DNA from: Candidatus Woesearchaeota archaeon
Lineage (GTDB): Archaea; Nanobdellota; Nanobdellia; Woesearchaeales; JAUUYB01
NCBI GenBank assembly: GCA_030590605.1
Contig: JAUUYB010000025.1
Location: forward strand, 1 to 11,005
Reading direction: 5' to 3'
Length of the DNA stretch: 11,005 nt
The translations under genes were made by a program, and so were the position numbers. Below, piece after piece: positions 1 to 7,295 of the stretch. Under the pieces are notes generated by a model. It saw nothing but the letters and a program-made list of their open reading frames with translations, made no database searches and was not told the origin of the DNA. The number at the start of each line of letters is the position of its first letter. The first letter of the stretch is position 1.

Positions 1-1008
1 GATTTCGTGTGTACTGATGGTACTGGATATTACAAGTGCTCAAAAACCAAACCCTTTTTTTGTTCCGGGGGGAATCTAATCAAAAAAGCTTCTAAATGTG
101 GGTGTCCGGATGAAATGAAAACAAAAGGGGAAAACTGTGAATCAATAAAACAAATAGATACAACGCCTAGGAAAGAAAATATTTTAATTGATTGGTTGAT
201 AGAGAATTCGAACTATGCAAATGTCAATGAGAGCCAGCGTAAACTTACAACCCAAAAAAGCATCAGTTGGAAATTGACACAGGGCATGGCCTTGAAAGCG
301 TTCGAAGATCCTAAAGAAGGCTGCTACATCTCAATCGACGGAATCTACCATGCGAACCGAAATTCCAACAAGATCGACTATGAATCCGACCTAGTCGTGA
401 CAGGAAACAATGAAAGACTGCAGTCTATACAATCATTCGTGAATAATACCGAAGGGGACTGCGATGATTACGCTCTTCTTGTAAAGAGCCAGATAAATTA
501 TCTGAAAGATATCTGCCGTGAGGAATACCCTTGGTACCCTATCTATATCGGTGCAGAGATGCCGGATGAGGAATATGAGAACCGGATCAGGTATAACCTA
601 AAACATGACAAATACAATGCCGATCCCATGCCTGTAGTGGTATGTTTCACAGTCCAAAACGATAATATATACAATAGAGATGGTACATACGATGGTTTTT
701 CCCATTGTGATATCGCTTTAGCGGACAGCGAAATAGTGACGAAAGAAGACATCCTTTTCTTGAACGGGTCCATGATATACGGCGCCCAGACCGGAAAGGA
801 ACAGGGAATAATCGGGGGCAGCAGCAAAAAATATCTATTGACTGAGACATACGTGAACAATTCCCGGATAGAACAGGACAAGTTCCAGGATTATTTACAT
901 ACCATAATAACGGATAGTAACTTTTTCTATTCTAATAATGTTACCGGCATATGGTACGATATCGCTGATGAACCAAATTATCTTGCGTGGTGGGTGGGCA
1001 TCCAATAA
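1..1008 (+). CDS. Secreted transglutaminase-like cysteine protease, 5' partial
   Basis: The reading frame is open from base 1, so the GTG at 7 is probably internal and the true start lies outside the window. Numbering from that GTG codon, residues 2-44 form a compact Cys-rich module (Cys 2, 11, 19, 31, 33, 44) with the pattern C-DGT-Y-C-KP-C-G-CGCP, a module I associate with archaeal surface proteins. Residues about 136-235 resemble a transglutaminase-like (papain-fold) core: GDCDDYA supplies the likely nucleophile Cys152, and FSHCDIAL supplies the likely catalytic His233. The third residue is less clear, perhaps an Asp near residue 318-321. An export signal would be in the missing part. It converges on the membrane C1A peptidase gene, so two distinct cysteine-protease folds sit end to end. 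Family call is by motif; substrate unknown. Confidence 0.72.
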   Translation, partial: DFVCTDGTGYYKCSKTKPFFCSGGNLIKKASKCGCPDEMKTKGENCESIKQIDTTPRKENILIDWLIENSNYANVNESQRKLTTQKSISWKLTQGMALKAFEDPKEGCYISIDGIYHANRNSNKIDYESDLVVTGNNERLQSIQSFVNNTEGDCDDYALLVKSQINYLKDICREEYPWYPIYIGAEMPDEEYENRIRYNLKHDKYNADPMPVVVCFTVQNDNIYNRDGTYDGFSHCDIALADSEIVTKEDILFLNGSMIYGAQTGKEQGIIGGSSKKYLLTETYVNNSRIEQDKFQDYLHTIITDSNFFYSNNVTGIWYDIADEPNYLAWWVGIQ

Positions 1009-1138
1009 TAATGAAGCTGTCCAGAGCAGGAGTTTTCATAATCAAATGAAAAATAATCAGAAAGTAATCATTGGAGGATTCTTTCCTATCTAGAATCAAT
1101 CATCTGGGGTGCCTGATAGTGCCTGTGATTATATATCT
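1009..1138. other. Convergent intergenic gap
   Basis: These 130 bases separate two convergent stop codons. I see no gene. A weak 6-bp hairpin (GATTCT 1077-1082 with AGAATC 1092-1097) and short T/A runs on either strand could help end transcription, but no strong U-tract terminator is present. A short direct repeat, GTGCCT at 1110-1130, has no obvious meaning. Confidence 0.4.
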
Positions 1139-3574
1139 CTAATCCTCTTCTTCTGGAGCTTGACGTGTCTTCAGCCGTATTGATTTATCTCCAGCCCTTA
1201 GACCCCAGTCTCCAGTCCGGATATATGGCAGGATATGTGAGTCCCTGAAAAGCTGAAGCAGGTCCTCTATCAATGTGTTCACATCTTCATCCCGTACATG
1301 CGCAAGATCCTTTACATCCTTTCTCTTGTATTTATCCACAACATCCTGCATGTAGGTTATGAGGATCTCTCCTTCATTTTTCGCTTGCTCTCCCATTGGA
1401 CCCAGCCTATCATCGAATGGTCTTAGAAGGATAAGGTTCTTCAAGATAGCACGGACCTGGGATTCTTTCATCCTGTCGCGCCACTTCAAGGATTCATTCG
1501 GGGGAAGCTCATTCGCTTTCAGGGCGCCTAGGATCTTGATTATATGTTTCTTATCCTTATCAGATACATGAGGGGCTACGAGTCCGTCGCCGACTGCCGG
1601 TCCCGCGCTCCTGTTCGTGATGTTCTTAGTTATTATGATAGGCGGGTCGCCGTGGTAGACCCCTTCTGCACTCCTTGCAAGCAGTGTTTCGACAGTCACC
1701 CAAAGATGTCCGTTGTTCCCCCATCCGAGCCCCCACGAATTCCTGATCCTGAACGCAGGTTTGGATGTCCCGTCTGCCAATTGGATCTTCGGGTTGTAGC
1801 CGACAATGACGAAAGCATGGGGGCCAGCCTGGTCGCTCACATGGGGGTTATCATATGCATTCAAAGGATTCTTGTCCGTGAGGTCTATCATGTCAGGGTC
1901 CACCATCATCCCATAAAGGACAGGTATTCCTTCTTGTAAAGCACTTATGATAACTATATAGTTATGCTCTTCCAATCTGTATAACCCATTTATCTTGTGC
2001 TTTCCCATATCCTGCCTGATATCATCATTAGGGGTGCCTATAGGCATGCTGACAACGTTTTCTGCCTTGTCTTCCCAAGTCGATTGCAGAGTGCACCCTT
2101 CATCTTTCAGGATCTTCACTGCTTTTCCCCTGGAGATATTAGTTTTCATCGAGCGTTCACCGGTCTGGCAGTAATAATAGAGGCAGAACTTCGATAGTCT
2201 TGAAACGTAATCCTGCTTGGCTCTCTGCAGATTGTTATAATATTCCCAAATCGATGCTGCGGCGAATGCCGCGCACGCATGAGTATTCACCTGGTTTTCA
2301 ACCTGAAGAAAAAGCTTGGAGAGATCAGGATAATATTCTTTGTTCGGATCGAGCGATTTTGAGCTGTATAGGGGGAAGCTAGTTGCTATATGGTCATCAA
2401 TCTCTTCGTCTGCTAGCTGGACGTTCTCAGGTTTGAACGGATACCCTTGGGATGATGGAGTCACCTGGGCAAGCATAGGTTCAGGGGCTCTTGCCGCCCG
2501 CTTCTTAGTGCTCCTATTAGCGACGATAATCACATTCTCTTCAGTAGCATGTGCGACAAGGTCCAAGTATCTTGGGTCCTCATGCGCTTCTCCCGGACGA
2601 CTGTACTGGCTTCCATAATGTACCCATTTAGACGGGCTTCCAGCGGTATTGTCTACATACACGATAAGTTGAATCTGGCGTGGAACATCTGTGATCGTGA
2701 ACCTGCCATGGCTGTCAATCCTTGCGCTTGCGATCACATTGTCATTATGTATCTTGATGACCTTGACTAATCCATCTCCCCGGAACGGAACGACACCGTT
2801 CGTACTTGGGTCAGCCAGTTCATCCCCCGGCATATTTGAGTCTACTCCATTGTTCCTGGTCCCTACCTCATCGATCACCCTGCCAGAAATAGTCCCTGTC
2901 TGAGAATCAGGTGCTACGGTCCCGGGCATCCCTTCATGGGAGTTGCGACTTGAACCTTCCTGTTCTTGTACTTCTTGCTCTCCTTGAGGAACAGGAGCGG
3001 CATTTTTTGTGGTATGTCTGTCGAAGAGAAACCATATGACGCCGATGATGATGAAGGTCCAGCCGAAGGAAAACCAGCTGGCTGTATCCACAAGCAGTCC
3101 GAACACCACCATTCCAAGACCTGTTGTCAGGAAGACGAGCGGCCAAGTCTTCTTATCCTGCTTGAAATTGAGATAACTTATACCGAAGATGAGGAGCGAG
3201 AACGCGACAGCTGCAAACCAACCCATTGCATTCAGCACATGCCGCATCGATTCACCTGGAGAATTTCCGAGGATGAACAGGATACCTACTGTCGAAAGTA
3301 CAGAAAGCGATAGTGCGACCATCTTACCAGGACGGGAGATATTGCTTCCTTCCTGGAAAACTGTCACCCTGGTCAAGCCTGCAGCGAAAATGCCATAGAA
3401 CATGACCATAAGGAACATGAAAGTGATACCGAACATGACTGCTGTAATCTGCATCCATGAGAAAAACAATTGGAATACATTGGCGATCGCGTCAGTCGGA
3501 CCTGCAAAAACTAATGGAATCAGAACTAGAGCTACCACAGGTAAGATGCGGAGTATCCGCCACGAATTTCTCAT
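1139..3574 (-). CDS. Polytopic membrane protein with C1A papain-like peptidase domain
   Basis: 811 residues. The N-terminal ~187 residues hold about six hydrophobic segments (roughly 8-25, 34-66, 86-103, 117-135, 144-162, 168-186), the first resembling a signal anchor. A Gln/Glu-rich linker (195-225) leads to a beta-sandwich region (227-310, GTISGRV... RFTITDVP) resembling carboxypeptidase-regulatory-like domains. Residues ~395-640 form a papain-like domain: Gln428 and Cys434 (QVNTHACAAFA) keep the exact six-residue spacing of the papain oxyanion Gln and nucleophile, His586 lies in GPHAFVIVGY, and Asn612 in IRNSWGLGWGN. About 170 further residues are charged, of unknown fold, ending in EEED. 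The catalytic set looks intact, so an active membrane-tethered protease is likely. The start is supported by a TATA box 30 bp upstream. No propeptide is obvious; substrate unknown. Confidence 0.85.
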   Translation of the reverse strand: MRNSWRILRILPVVALVLIPLVFAGPTDAIANVFQLFFSWMQITAVMFGITFMFLMVMFYGIFAAGLTRVTVFQEGSNISRPGKMVALSLSVLSTVGILFILGNSPGESMRHVLNAMGWFAAVAFSLLIFGISYLNFKQDKKTWPLVFLTTGLGMVVFGLLVDTASWFSFGWTFIIIGVIWFLFDRHTTKNAAPVPQGEQEVQEQEGSSRNSHEGMPGTVAPDSQTGTISGRVIDEVGTRNNGVDSNMPGDELADPSTNGVVPFRGDGLVKVIKIHNDNVIASARIDSHGRFTITDVPRQIQLIVYVDNTAGSPSKWVHYGSQYSRPGEAHEDPRYLDLVAHATEENVIIVANRSTKKRAARAPEPMLAQVTPSSQGYPFKPENVQLADEEIDDHIATSFPLYSSKSLDPNKEYYPDLSKLFLQVENQVNTHACAAFAAASIWEYYNNLQRAKQDYVSRLSKFCLYYYCQTGERSMKTNISRGKAVKILKDEGCTLQSTWEDKAENVVSMPIGTPNDDIRQDMGKHKINGLYRLEEHNYIVIISALQEGIPVLYGMMVDPDMIDLTDKNPLNAYDNPHVSDQAGPHAFVIVGYNPKIQLADGTSKPAFRIRNSWGLGWGNNGHLWVTVETLLARSAEGVYHGDPPIIITKNITNRSAGPAVGDGLVAPHVSDKDKKHIIKILGALKANELPPNESLKWRDRMKESQVRAILKNLILLRPFDDRLGPMGEQAKNEGEILITYMQDVVDKYKRKDVKDLAHVRDEDVNTLIEDLLQLFRDSHILPYIRTGDWGLRAGDKSIRLKTRQAPEEED

Positions 3575-3598
3575 CGTAGGTAAATCCTGTTTCTGGCG

Positions 3599-3610
3599 TA
3601 TTTAAATATT
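3599..3610 (-). promoter_or_regulatory. TATA box of the membrane peptidase gene
   Basis: The minus strand reads AATATTTAAATA, centred about 30 bp before the ATG at 3574. Archaeal initiation about 26 bp downstream of the TATA centre would give a leader of only a few bases. The box is nearly palindromic and could in principle also fire rightward into the 3649-3813 element. Confidence 0.6.
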
Positions 3611-3648
3611 ACTGATAGAATTGGAAGGTGTTTTCTACTAAGCCAATG

Positions 3649-3813
3649 GGCTATTATGAAATCCAATCCCTTCGGAAGCTACTATCTTCCTCGCTATCTT
3701 TTACTTTAATCGAGAAGCCTGCGTTCCCGTAGGGAGCATCCCCTCGCGACGGCTCTGATGTGTTTAGCGTGGGAGCTCGGACTGACGATAGTAGCGAGGA
3801 TTTCATAATAGCC
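3649..3813. repeat. 165-bp element with perfect 16-bp terminal inverted repeats; RNA- or MITE-like
   Basis: GGCTATTATGAAATCC (3649-3664) is perfectly inverted at 3798-3813. Inside it, GCTACTATC (3678-3686) pairs with GATAGTAGC (3787-3795), and TCC-T-CGCTA (3688-3696) pairs with TAGCG-T-GGGA (3765-3774) with one mismatch. Further in are a TCCC-GTA-GGGA hairpin and AGCC/GGCT. The result is a long rod of nested helices. No ORF of note fits. It lies between divergent promoters and is either an independent structured RNA or a non-autonomous insertion. The flanks GCCAATG (3642-3648) and GCCAAATG (3814-3821) resemble each other, a weak hint of an imperfect target duplication. Strand is undecided. 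Confidence 0.6.
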
Positions 3814-3828
3814 GCCAAATGACAAAAC

Positions 3829-3836
3829 TTTTAAAT
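3829..3836 (+). promoter_or_regulatory. TATA box of the HAD-HIT operon
   Basis: TTTTAAAT is centred about 26-27 bp before the ATG at 3859. Transcription should therefore begin at or next to the start codon, giving a leaderless mRNA. No Shine-Dalgarno motif precedes this ATG. Confidence 0.65.
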
Positions 3837-3858
3837 CTCAGTCCACTACGGATGTGGA

Positions 3859-4503
3859 ATGGCAATCAAAGGTATATTATTTGATTTTTGGGGGACGCTC
3901 GTCGAAAACGGAGTCTACCCTTCACCTGTCAGCCAGGTGAGATACTTTCTTAGATTACGTAATATGAAATTCCATGATTATATAGTCAGGTTCGAAAAAG
4001 TATTCATGACACAGGAATTTGAATCTCTCACTTCCGGATTCCAGGAAGTCTGCAAGGAATTCGATGTGAATCCTCCGTCATGGGTCATCGATAAGATGGT
4101 CGGTATGTGGAATAAGAACAGGCTTCTCGCAAAACCTTTCCCTGAGACCATGGAGGTTCTCGAGCAATTGAGCGGAAAATATAAGCTGGGTCTGATCTCG
4201 AACACTGATCCGTTCTCAATAGAACCTTTAATCGAGAAATTCGGGTTCAACGAGCATTTCCCTAGTATCGCGTTGTCGTACCAAGAAGGGAAGCTTAAGA
4301 TCGATCAAGGGCTATATGATAAGGTCCTTGGAGAGATGGACCTATCTGCTGAAGAGGTCGTCATGGTCGGCGATTCGATGGAGTCAGACATAGTCTCAGC
4401 CAAAAACGCGGGAATCCGGGCTATTCTCGTAGACAGGCGTGATAAGAGAGATTATGAAGACAGGATCAAGACCTTATCAGAACTACAGGCCCAACTAAAA
4501 TGA
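3859..4503 (+). CDS. HAD-superfamily hydrolase
   Basis: 214 residues, typical length for a HAD subfamily I protein with a helical cap. Motif I is DFWGTLV with nucleophile Asp9; the usual second Asp of phosphatases (DxD) is Trp11, as in many DxWGT members and haloacid dehalogenases. Motif II is LISNTDP (Ser114), motif III Lys is probably Lys147 in KLKIDQGLY, and motif IV is GDSMESD (Asp172, Asp177). The cap lies at about residues 20-95. The substrate cannot be told from sequence, and loss of the second motif I Asp makes ordinary phosphatase chemistry less certain. The stop codon overlaps the next gene's start as ATGA (4500-4503), so the two are probably translationally coupled. Confidence 0.88.
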   Translation: MAIKGILFDFWGTLVENGVYPSPVSQVRYFLRLRNMKFHDYIVRFEKVFMTQEFESLTSGFQEVCKEFDVNPPSWVIDKMVGMWNKNRLLAKPFPETMEVLEQLSGKYKLGLISNTDPFSIEPLIEKFGFNEHFPSIALSYQEGKLKIDQGLYDKVLGEMDLSAEEVVMVGDSMESDIVSAKNAGIRAILVDRRDKRDYEDRIKTLSELQAQLK

Positions 4504-4910
4504 CTGATTGCATATTCTGTAAGATTGTCGCTGGAGATATCCCTTCTTCTAAGATCCTAGAGACAGAGAACACCCTCGCGTTCCTCGACATAAGTCCTGT
4601 GAATAAAGGTCACGTCCTGGTCATACCTAAAGAGCATTATGAGACACTAACCGATATCCCTGATGACCTACTCTCTTTGGTCGTCAAAGATATGAAAAAA
4701 GTAGCTGTTGCAGTGATGATGGCCACCAAAGCAGACGGTTATAACATCCAGATGAACAATTATGCATCTGCAGGTCAGGTAGTCATGCATGCCCATTTCC
4801 ATATCGTACCTCGGTTCAAAGGAGACGGGTTCGAGCTTTGGCCAGGAAGAGAATATGAGTGTGGAGAAGCTGAATCAGTGATGGATGATATCAAATCTGA
4901 GGTCAAGTAA
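4500..4910 (+). CDS. HIT-family nucleotide hydrolase/transferase
   Basis: 136 residues, full length for a HIT (histidine triad) protein of the HINT/Fhit-like group. The signature HAHFHIVPR gives His97, His99 and His101; the last or middle His forms the covalent nucleotidyl intermediate in this family. CIFCKI (Cys4, Cys7) with His46 and His97 matches the zinc-binding subtype. These enzymes typically hydrolyse nucleoside phosphoramidates or dinucleoside polyphosphates in the cytoplasm; the true substrate here is not known. It overlaps the HAD gene by four bases, suggesting a two-gene nucleotide or metabolite housekeeping operon. Confidence 0.93.
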   Translation: MTDCIFCKIVAGDIPSSKILETENTLAFLDISPVNKGHVLVIPKEHYETLTDIPDDLLSLVVKDMKKVAVAVMMATKADGYNIQMNNYASAGQVVMHAHFHIVPRFKGDGFELWPGREYECGEAESVMDDIKSEVK

Positions 4911-4926
4911 AAATTTCATAAATACA

Positions 4927-4933
4927 TTTTTTT
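4927..4933 (+). terminator. T-tract terminator after the HIT gene
   Basis: Seven consecutive T residues lie 17 bases after the HIT stop codon. Archaeal RNA polymerase commonly terminates at such T tracts without needing a hairpin. The next gene has its own TATA box just downstream, which fits termination here. Confidence 0.5.
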
Positions 4934-4948
4934 GAAGAACTCTACGAA

Positions 4949-4961
4949 ATATTTATATAAA
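4949..4961 (+). promoter_or_regulatory. TATA box of the small membrane protein gene
   Basis: ATATTTATATAAA is centred about 27 bp before the ATG at 4982, predicting initiation at or one base from the start codon. It is among the best TATA-like sequences in the window and is the main reason to accept the short gene that follows. Confidence 0.6.
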
Positions 4962-4981
4962 TCAACGATTTTCTAACAATT

Positions 4982-5155
4982 ATGGAACGGGAAATGCTCA
5001 TGAATCTGGGACTTTTACTCGTTACGCTATTCGTCCTTGTATTATTCAAGCTGATGAGACGTCAGCCTAAGAAGAAAGGCACAAGCTATAGGGAAATCTA
5101 TCAGAAAATCCTGACGTCAGAAGAATATAAGGTCAAAGGTCAGTATGAAGATTAA
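4982..5155 (+). CDS. Small single-pass membrane protein, 57 residues
   Basis: The ORF begins at ATG 4982 and encodes an acidic N-terminus (MERE), one hydrophobic helix (about residues 8-23, LGLLLVTLFVLVLF), a basic stop-transfer stretch (KLMRRQPKKK) and a charged ~27-residue tail rich in Tyr, Glu and Lys. The topology suggests the tail is cytoplasmic. The family is not recognised. Support comes from a strong TATA box at leaderless spacing and clean TM-then-basic architecture. Its last 23 bases overlap the end of the convergent DJ-1 gene. It could be a regulatory or complex-anchoring peptide, but no function is claimed. Confidence 0.6.
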   Translation: MEREMLMNLGLLLVTLFVLVLFKLMRRQPKKKGTSYREIYQKILTSEEYKVKGQYED

Positions 5156-5654
5156 GCATATTAGCTATAGTCTCTCCGAATTTCTTTGCTGCTGCAGGAC
5201 CATTTGCGGTAACAATATTTCCGTCCACGACAACATAATCATCGATATATTCAGCTTTCATCTCTAAAAGGTGTTCTTTTTCAGAAGGGTAAGCAGTAGC
5301 TTTCTTGTTCTCCAGCATCCCTACGTTCGCGAGAATCGTAGGTGCGATACAGATCGCGGCAATTATCTTCTCTGCCTTGTATGCTGCAGATGCAAGATCA
5401 AGTGCAGTATTGTCTTCAAAGAAATCAGCAGAACCAGGACCGCCTATGAACACGACAGCATCATAGTCCTGTGCCACTGCCTCTGATATCCCAATATCTG
5501 CTACAGCGTCAGCTCCGAGTTTTCCTTTGCACGGGCCTGCAGTCTTCGAAGCGACAGTTATCTTGAATCCTTTCTCTTCGAAGATCGAATATGGCTCTAA
5601 GAACTCTTCATCCCTGAATCCGTCTTTCGCGATAATCATGAGGATCTTTGTCAT
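5133..5654 (-). CDS. DJ-1/PfpI superfamily protein
   Basis: 173 residues, the usual single-domain length of DJ-1/PfpI proteins. Conserved features are Glu16 in FRDEEF, the GGPGS turn (71-75), and the nucleophile-elbow Cys102 in AAICIAPTIL. The residue after Cys is Ile instead of the His of PfpI-type peptidases (AICHGP), so a classical Cys-His protease dyad is unlikely. Family members serve as chaperones, glyoxalase/deglycase-type enzymes or stress proteins; which applies is unknown. Translation is supported by AAGGTGA seven bases before the ATG, and a TATA box lies about 39 bp upstream, leaving a short leader. It is convergent with and overlaps the small membrane protein gene. Confidence 0.92.
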   Translation of the reverse strand: MTKILMIIAKDGFRDEEFLEPYSIFEEKGFKITVASKTAGPCKGKLGADAVADIGISEAVAQDYDAVVFIGGPGSADFFEDNTALDLASAAYKAEKIIAAICIAPTILANVGMLENKKATAYPSEKEHLLEMKAEYIDDYVVVDGNIVTANGPAAAKKFGETIANMLNLHTDL

Positions 5655-5686
5655 ATAGTCACCTTAGAATAATTAATGAGGGTTAT

Positions 5687-5699
5687 ACTATATATATTT
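5687..5699 (-). promoter_or_regulatory. TATA box of the DJ-1 gene
   Basis: The alternating TATATATA run (AAATATATATAGT on the minus strand) is centred about 39 bp before the ATG at 5654. Initiation about 26 bp downstream leaves a leader of roughly 13 bases that contains the Shine-Dalgarno GGTGA. This contrasts with the leaderless layout of most other first genes here. Confidence 0.55.
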
Positions 5700-5707
5700 G
5701 ACTATTG

Positions 5708-5776
5708 AAAATCTCGCACTCGGGATTTTTTTAGTGGGGTTAGTACGCTACAATTCAGTGCGAGATTTTTAATCCC
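5708..5776. repeat. 13-bp inverted repeat with an interleaved second complement
   Basis: AAAATCTCGCACT (5708-5720) is perfectly inverted at 5757-5769 around a 36-base loop. A second pair, GGGATT (5722-5727) and AATCCC (5771-5776), starts one base after each arm and would compete or interlock with the first. It lies after the IMPDH/GMPR stop codon and immediately upstream of the DJ-1 TATA box. On the minus strand the second arm is followed by TTTT, so it may be the operon terminator. An operator or small structured RNA is also possible. Confidence 0.6.
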
Positions 5777-5777
5777 A

Positions 5778-5795
5778 CAGATCGTTTTCGGTCTG
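5778..5795 (+). other. Short hairpin after the IMPDH/GMPR gene
   Basis: CAGATCG and CGGTCTG flank a TTTT loop. As plus-strand RNA all seven pairs form (one U-G); as minus-strand RNA one pair is lost as A-C. This asymmetry slightly favours function in a rightward transcript, but no promoter is seen for one. It may simply be part of the terminator region. Confidence 0.3.
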
Positions 5796-5801
5796 AGTTG
5801 T

Positions 5802-7088
5802 TCAGTTTTTCAGTCCTTCATAGATGCCTGATGCAGTCTGCCTAACCCATAATGAGTCTTTCTGAAGCCTTGTGATTGTAGCTCCTAAATCACAGGATTC
5901 ACCATTACATCCAGCATAGCTTATACCAGACCTCAGCCCCATGTCAAGTTCTGCCAGAAGTTTCCTTGTCGGACCTGCATAAGGGAGCGCTATAGTCTCT
6001 CCTTCAGGAGCGTCGTACTCACTTCGTCCCTGTTCCATCTTACTTTCACTGGATGCGCTTCCGAAATATTTAATCGTCAGTGGAGTGCCTTTATCATCAG
6101 TCTCAATTATCCTATCTTTAAAATTGTTTGATCTGTCAGTCGGAGCGAACATACCTCCGAGCATGACTGCCTGAGCACCGGTCCCTAATGCCTTGATGAT
6201 GTCTCCTGAACCTTTTATCCCACCATCTGCGAGGATGGTCCTGCCATAATGTTTCGCTATAAGAGCGGTCTGATAGATCGATGTAACCTGGGGGACTCCG
6301 TATCCTGTGACCTTCCGCGTCGTGCAGGCAGCACCTGGTCCGACACCGACTTTCAGGATATCAGCTCCAGCCTGGCACACATAATCCGCGCCTTTCGGTG
6401 TGACTACATTGCCAGCAGCTACAGGTATGCTGAACTTTGCAGTCAAAGATGAGACAATGTCTGCGAGATGACCTGAATGACCATGAGCTATATCGACTAC
6501 AAACAGATCGACTCCTGAATCAGCAAGCGCCTGAGCACGGTCTAAAGACCCTTTCCTTACGCCGATCGCTCCGCCTACAAGATATCTTCCCTGAGTATCT
6601 AATGCAGGAGTATAGGTCATATCATCTATAGACAGAGGGACAACTTCTGTGTTCTTCACTCTCTCAATGATCCCTGCCTGGACCCTGGGATCATTATCGA
6701 ATTGATGGGTTATCGCCATACCTCCGAAAGAAGCGAGCATGATAGCAAGATCATAACCAGTGACACATTCCATGTTAGATGAGAATATCGGAAGAGGCAG
6801 TTTAATCTGTGGATGCAGGACAGTTGAGAGGTTAGCTTCTTTTCTTGACGAGAGCGCCTGATATGGGGCTCCGGTGACATCATTGAAAGTCAATGCCAAC
6901 TGGTCGTTCATGAAGGCGAGGTGGACCAGTTGTCCGATAGTGAAACCTCCTCTTGCACGAGCTTCCTGGATAGCGTTCTTATGGAGAAAAACCCGATTGT
7001 TGTCGAGGAACTTTATCCCCTGCGATTTCATATCTTCATAGATGATATCGAAAATCCTTTTATCGTCTTCCTTGTGCTCTCTACCCAT
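5802..7088 (-). CDS. IMP dehydrogenase/GMP reductase family protein without CBS domains
   Basis: 428 residues, a purine-nucleotide TIM-barrel oxidoreductase. The catalytic loop [18 protein letters not shown] places the nucleophile at Cys255. [11 protein letters not shown] (Asp288) and MLGGMFA match the phosphate-binding strands, and VDIAHGHS (198-205) is IMPDH-like. Only about 43 residues lie between ITH (126-128) and VGGAIGV (171-177), leaving no room for the tandem CBS domains of ordinary IMPDH. The late segment [16 protein letters not shown] (358-371) is closer to GMP reductase (EGKTVEVPFKG). There is also a ~60-residue N-terminal extension before LTFNDV. GMP reductase (GMP to IMP) and a CBS-less IMPDH (IMP to XMP) both remain possible. 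It lies 25 bases after rps27ae and may be co-transcribed. Confidence 0.9.
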   Translation of the reverse strand: MGREHKEDDKRIFDIIYEDMKSQGIKFLDNNRVFLHKNAIQEARARGGFTIGQLVHLAFMNDQLALTFNDVTGAPYQALSSRKEANLSTVLHPQIKLPLPIFSSNMECVTGYDLAIMLASFGGMAITHQFDNDPRVQAGIIERVKNTEVVPLSIDDMTYTPALDTQGRYLVGGAIGVRKGSLDRAQALADSGVDLFVVDIAHGHSGHLADIVSSLTAKFSIPVAAGNVVTPKGADYVCQAGADILKVGVGPGAACTTRKVTGYGVPQVTSIYQTALIAKHYGRTILADGGIKGSGDIIKALGTGAQAVMLGGMFAPTDRSNNFKDRIIETDDKGTPLTIKYFGSASSESKMEQGRSEYDAPEGETIALPYAGPTRKLLAELDMGLRSGISYAGCNGESCDLGATITRLQKDSLWVRQTASGIYEGLKN

Positions 7089-7113
7089 GTATATGACCTA
7101 GATTGTTATAATC

Positions 7114-7293
7114 TCACTCTTTTTTTGTGGAGAATTCAGTATAGTGGCACTTACCACAGTAGTCACGGTTCTTATGCTTGGCCAGGAAGACGCCTGCTCC
7201 GCACTTAGGGCAGAATTTGTTCTTCTGTTTGCCTCCTTCATAGCATTTATGGACTTCTGACGGATGAGCTTTAGGTTTTGGACTTTTTCCCAT
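7114..7293 (-). CDS. rps27ae: Ribosomal protein S27ae (eS31)
   Basis: 59 residues read from ATG 7293 to TGA 7114. The protein starts [11 protein letters not shown] and carries a C4 zinc ribbon, Cys28-x2-Cys31 and Cys46-x2-Cys49, with FCPKCG and [10 protein letters not shown] typical of archaeal S27ae; Cys17 is extra. In eukaryotes the same domain is fused to ubiquitin, while archaea have it alone, as here. It is a small-subunit ribosomal protein near the decoding side of the head. The start lies two bases after the S24e stop, and a GGTG Shine-Dalgarno overlaps the end of S24e. This pairing with S24e is the standard archaeal order. Confidence 0.95.
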   Translation of the reverse strand: MGKSPKPKAHPSEVHKCYEGGKQKNKFCPKCGAGVFLAKHKNRDYCGKCHYTEFSTKKE

Positions 7294-7295
7294 TC

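Noticed and set aside
1544..3313. Several plus-strand ORFs of 60-131 codons antisense to the membrane peptidase
   Set aside because: The minus-strand frame has intact catalytic motifs over its full length, while the antisense ORFs have no domain, no TATA box and no ribosome-binding site.
3770..3813. Minus-strand AGTCCGAGCTCCC inside the inverted-repeat element resembles the RNase P segment AGTCCGGGCTCC
   Set aside because: The element is only 165 bp, and the other conserved regions (GAGGAAAG and ACAGAA...GGCTTA) are absent, so RNase P RNA is not supported.
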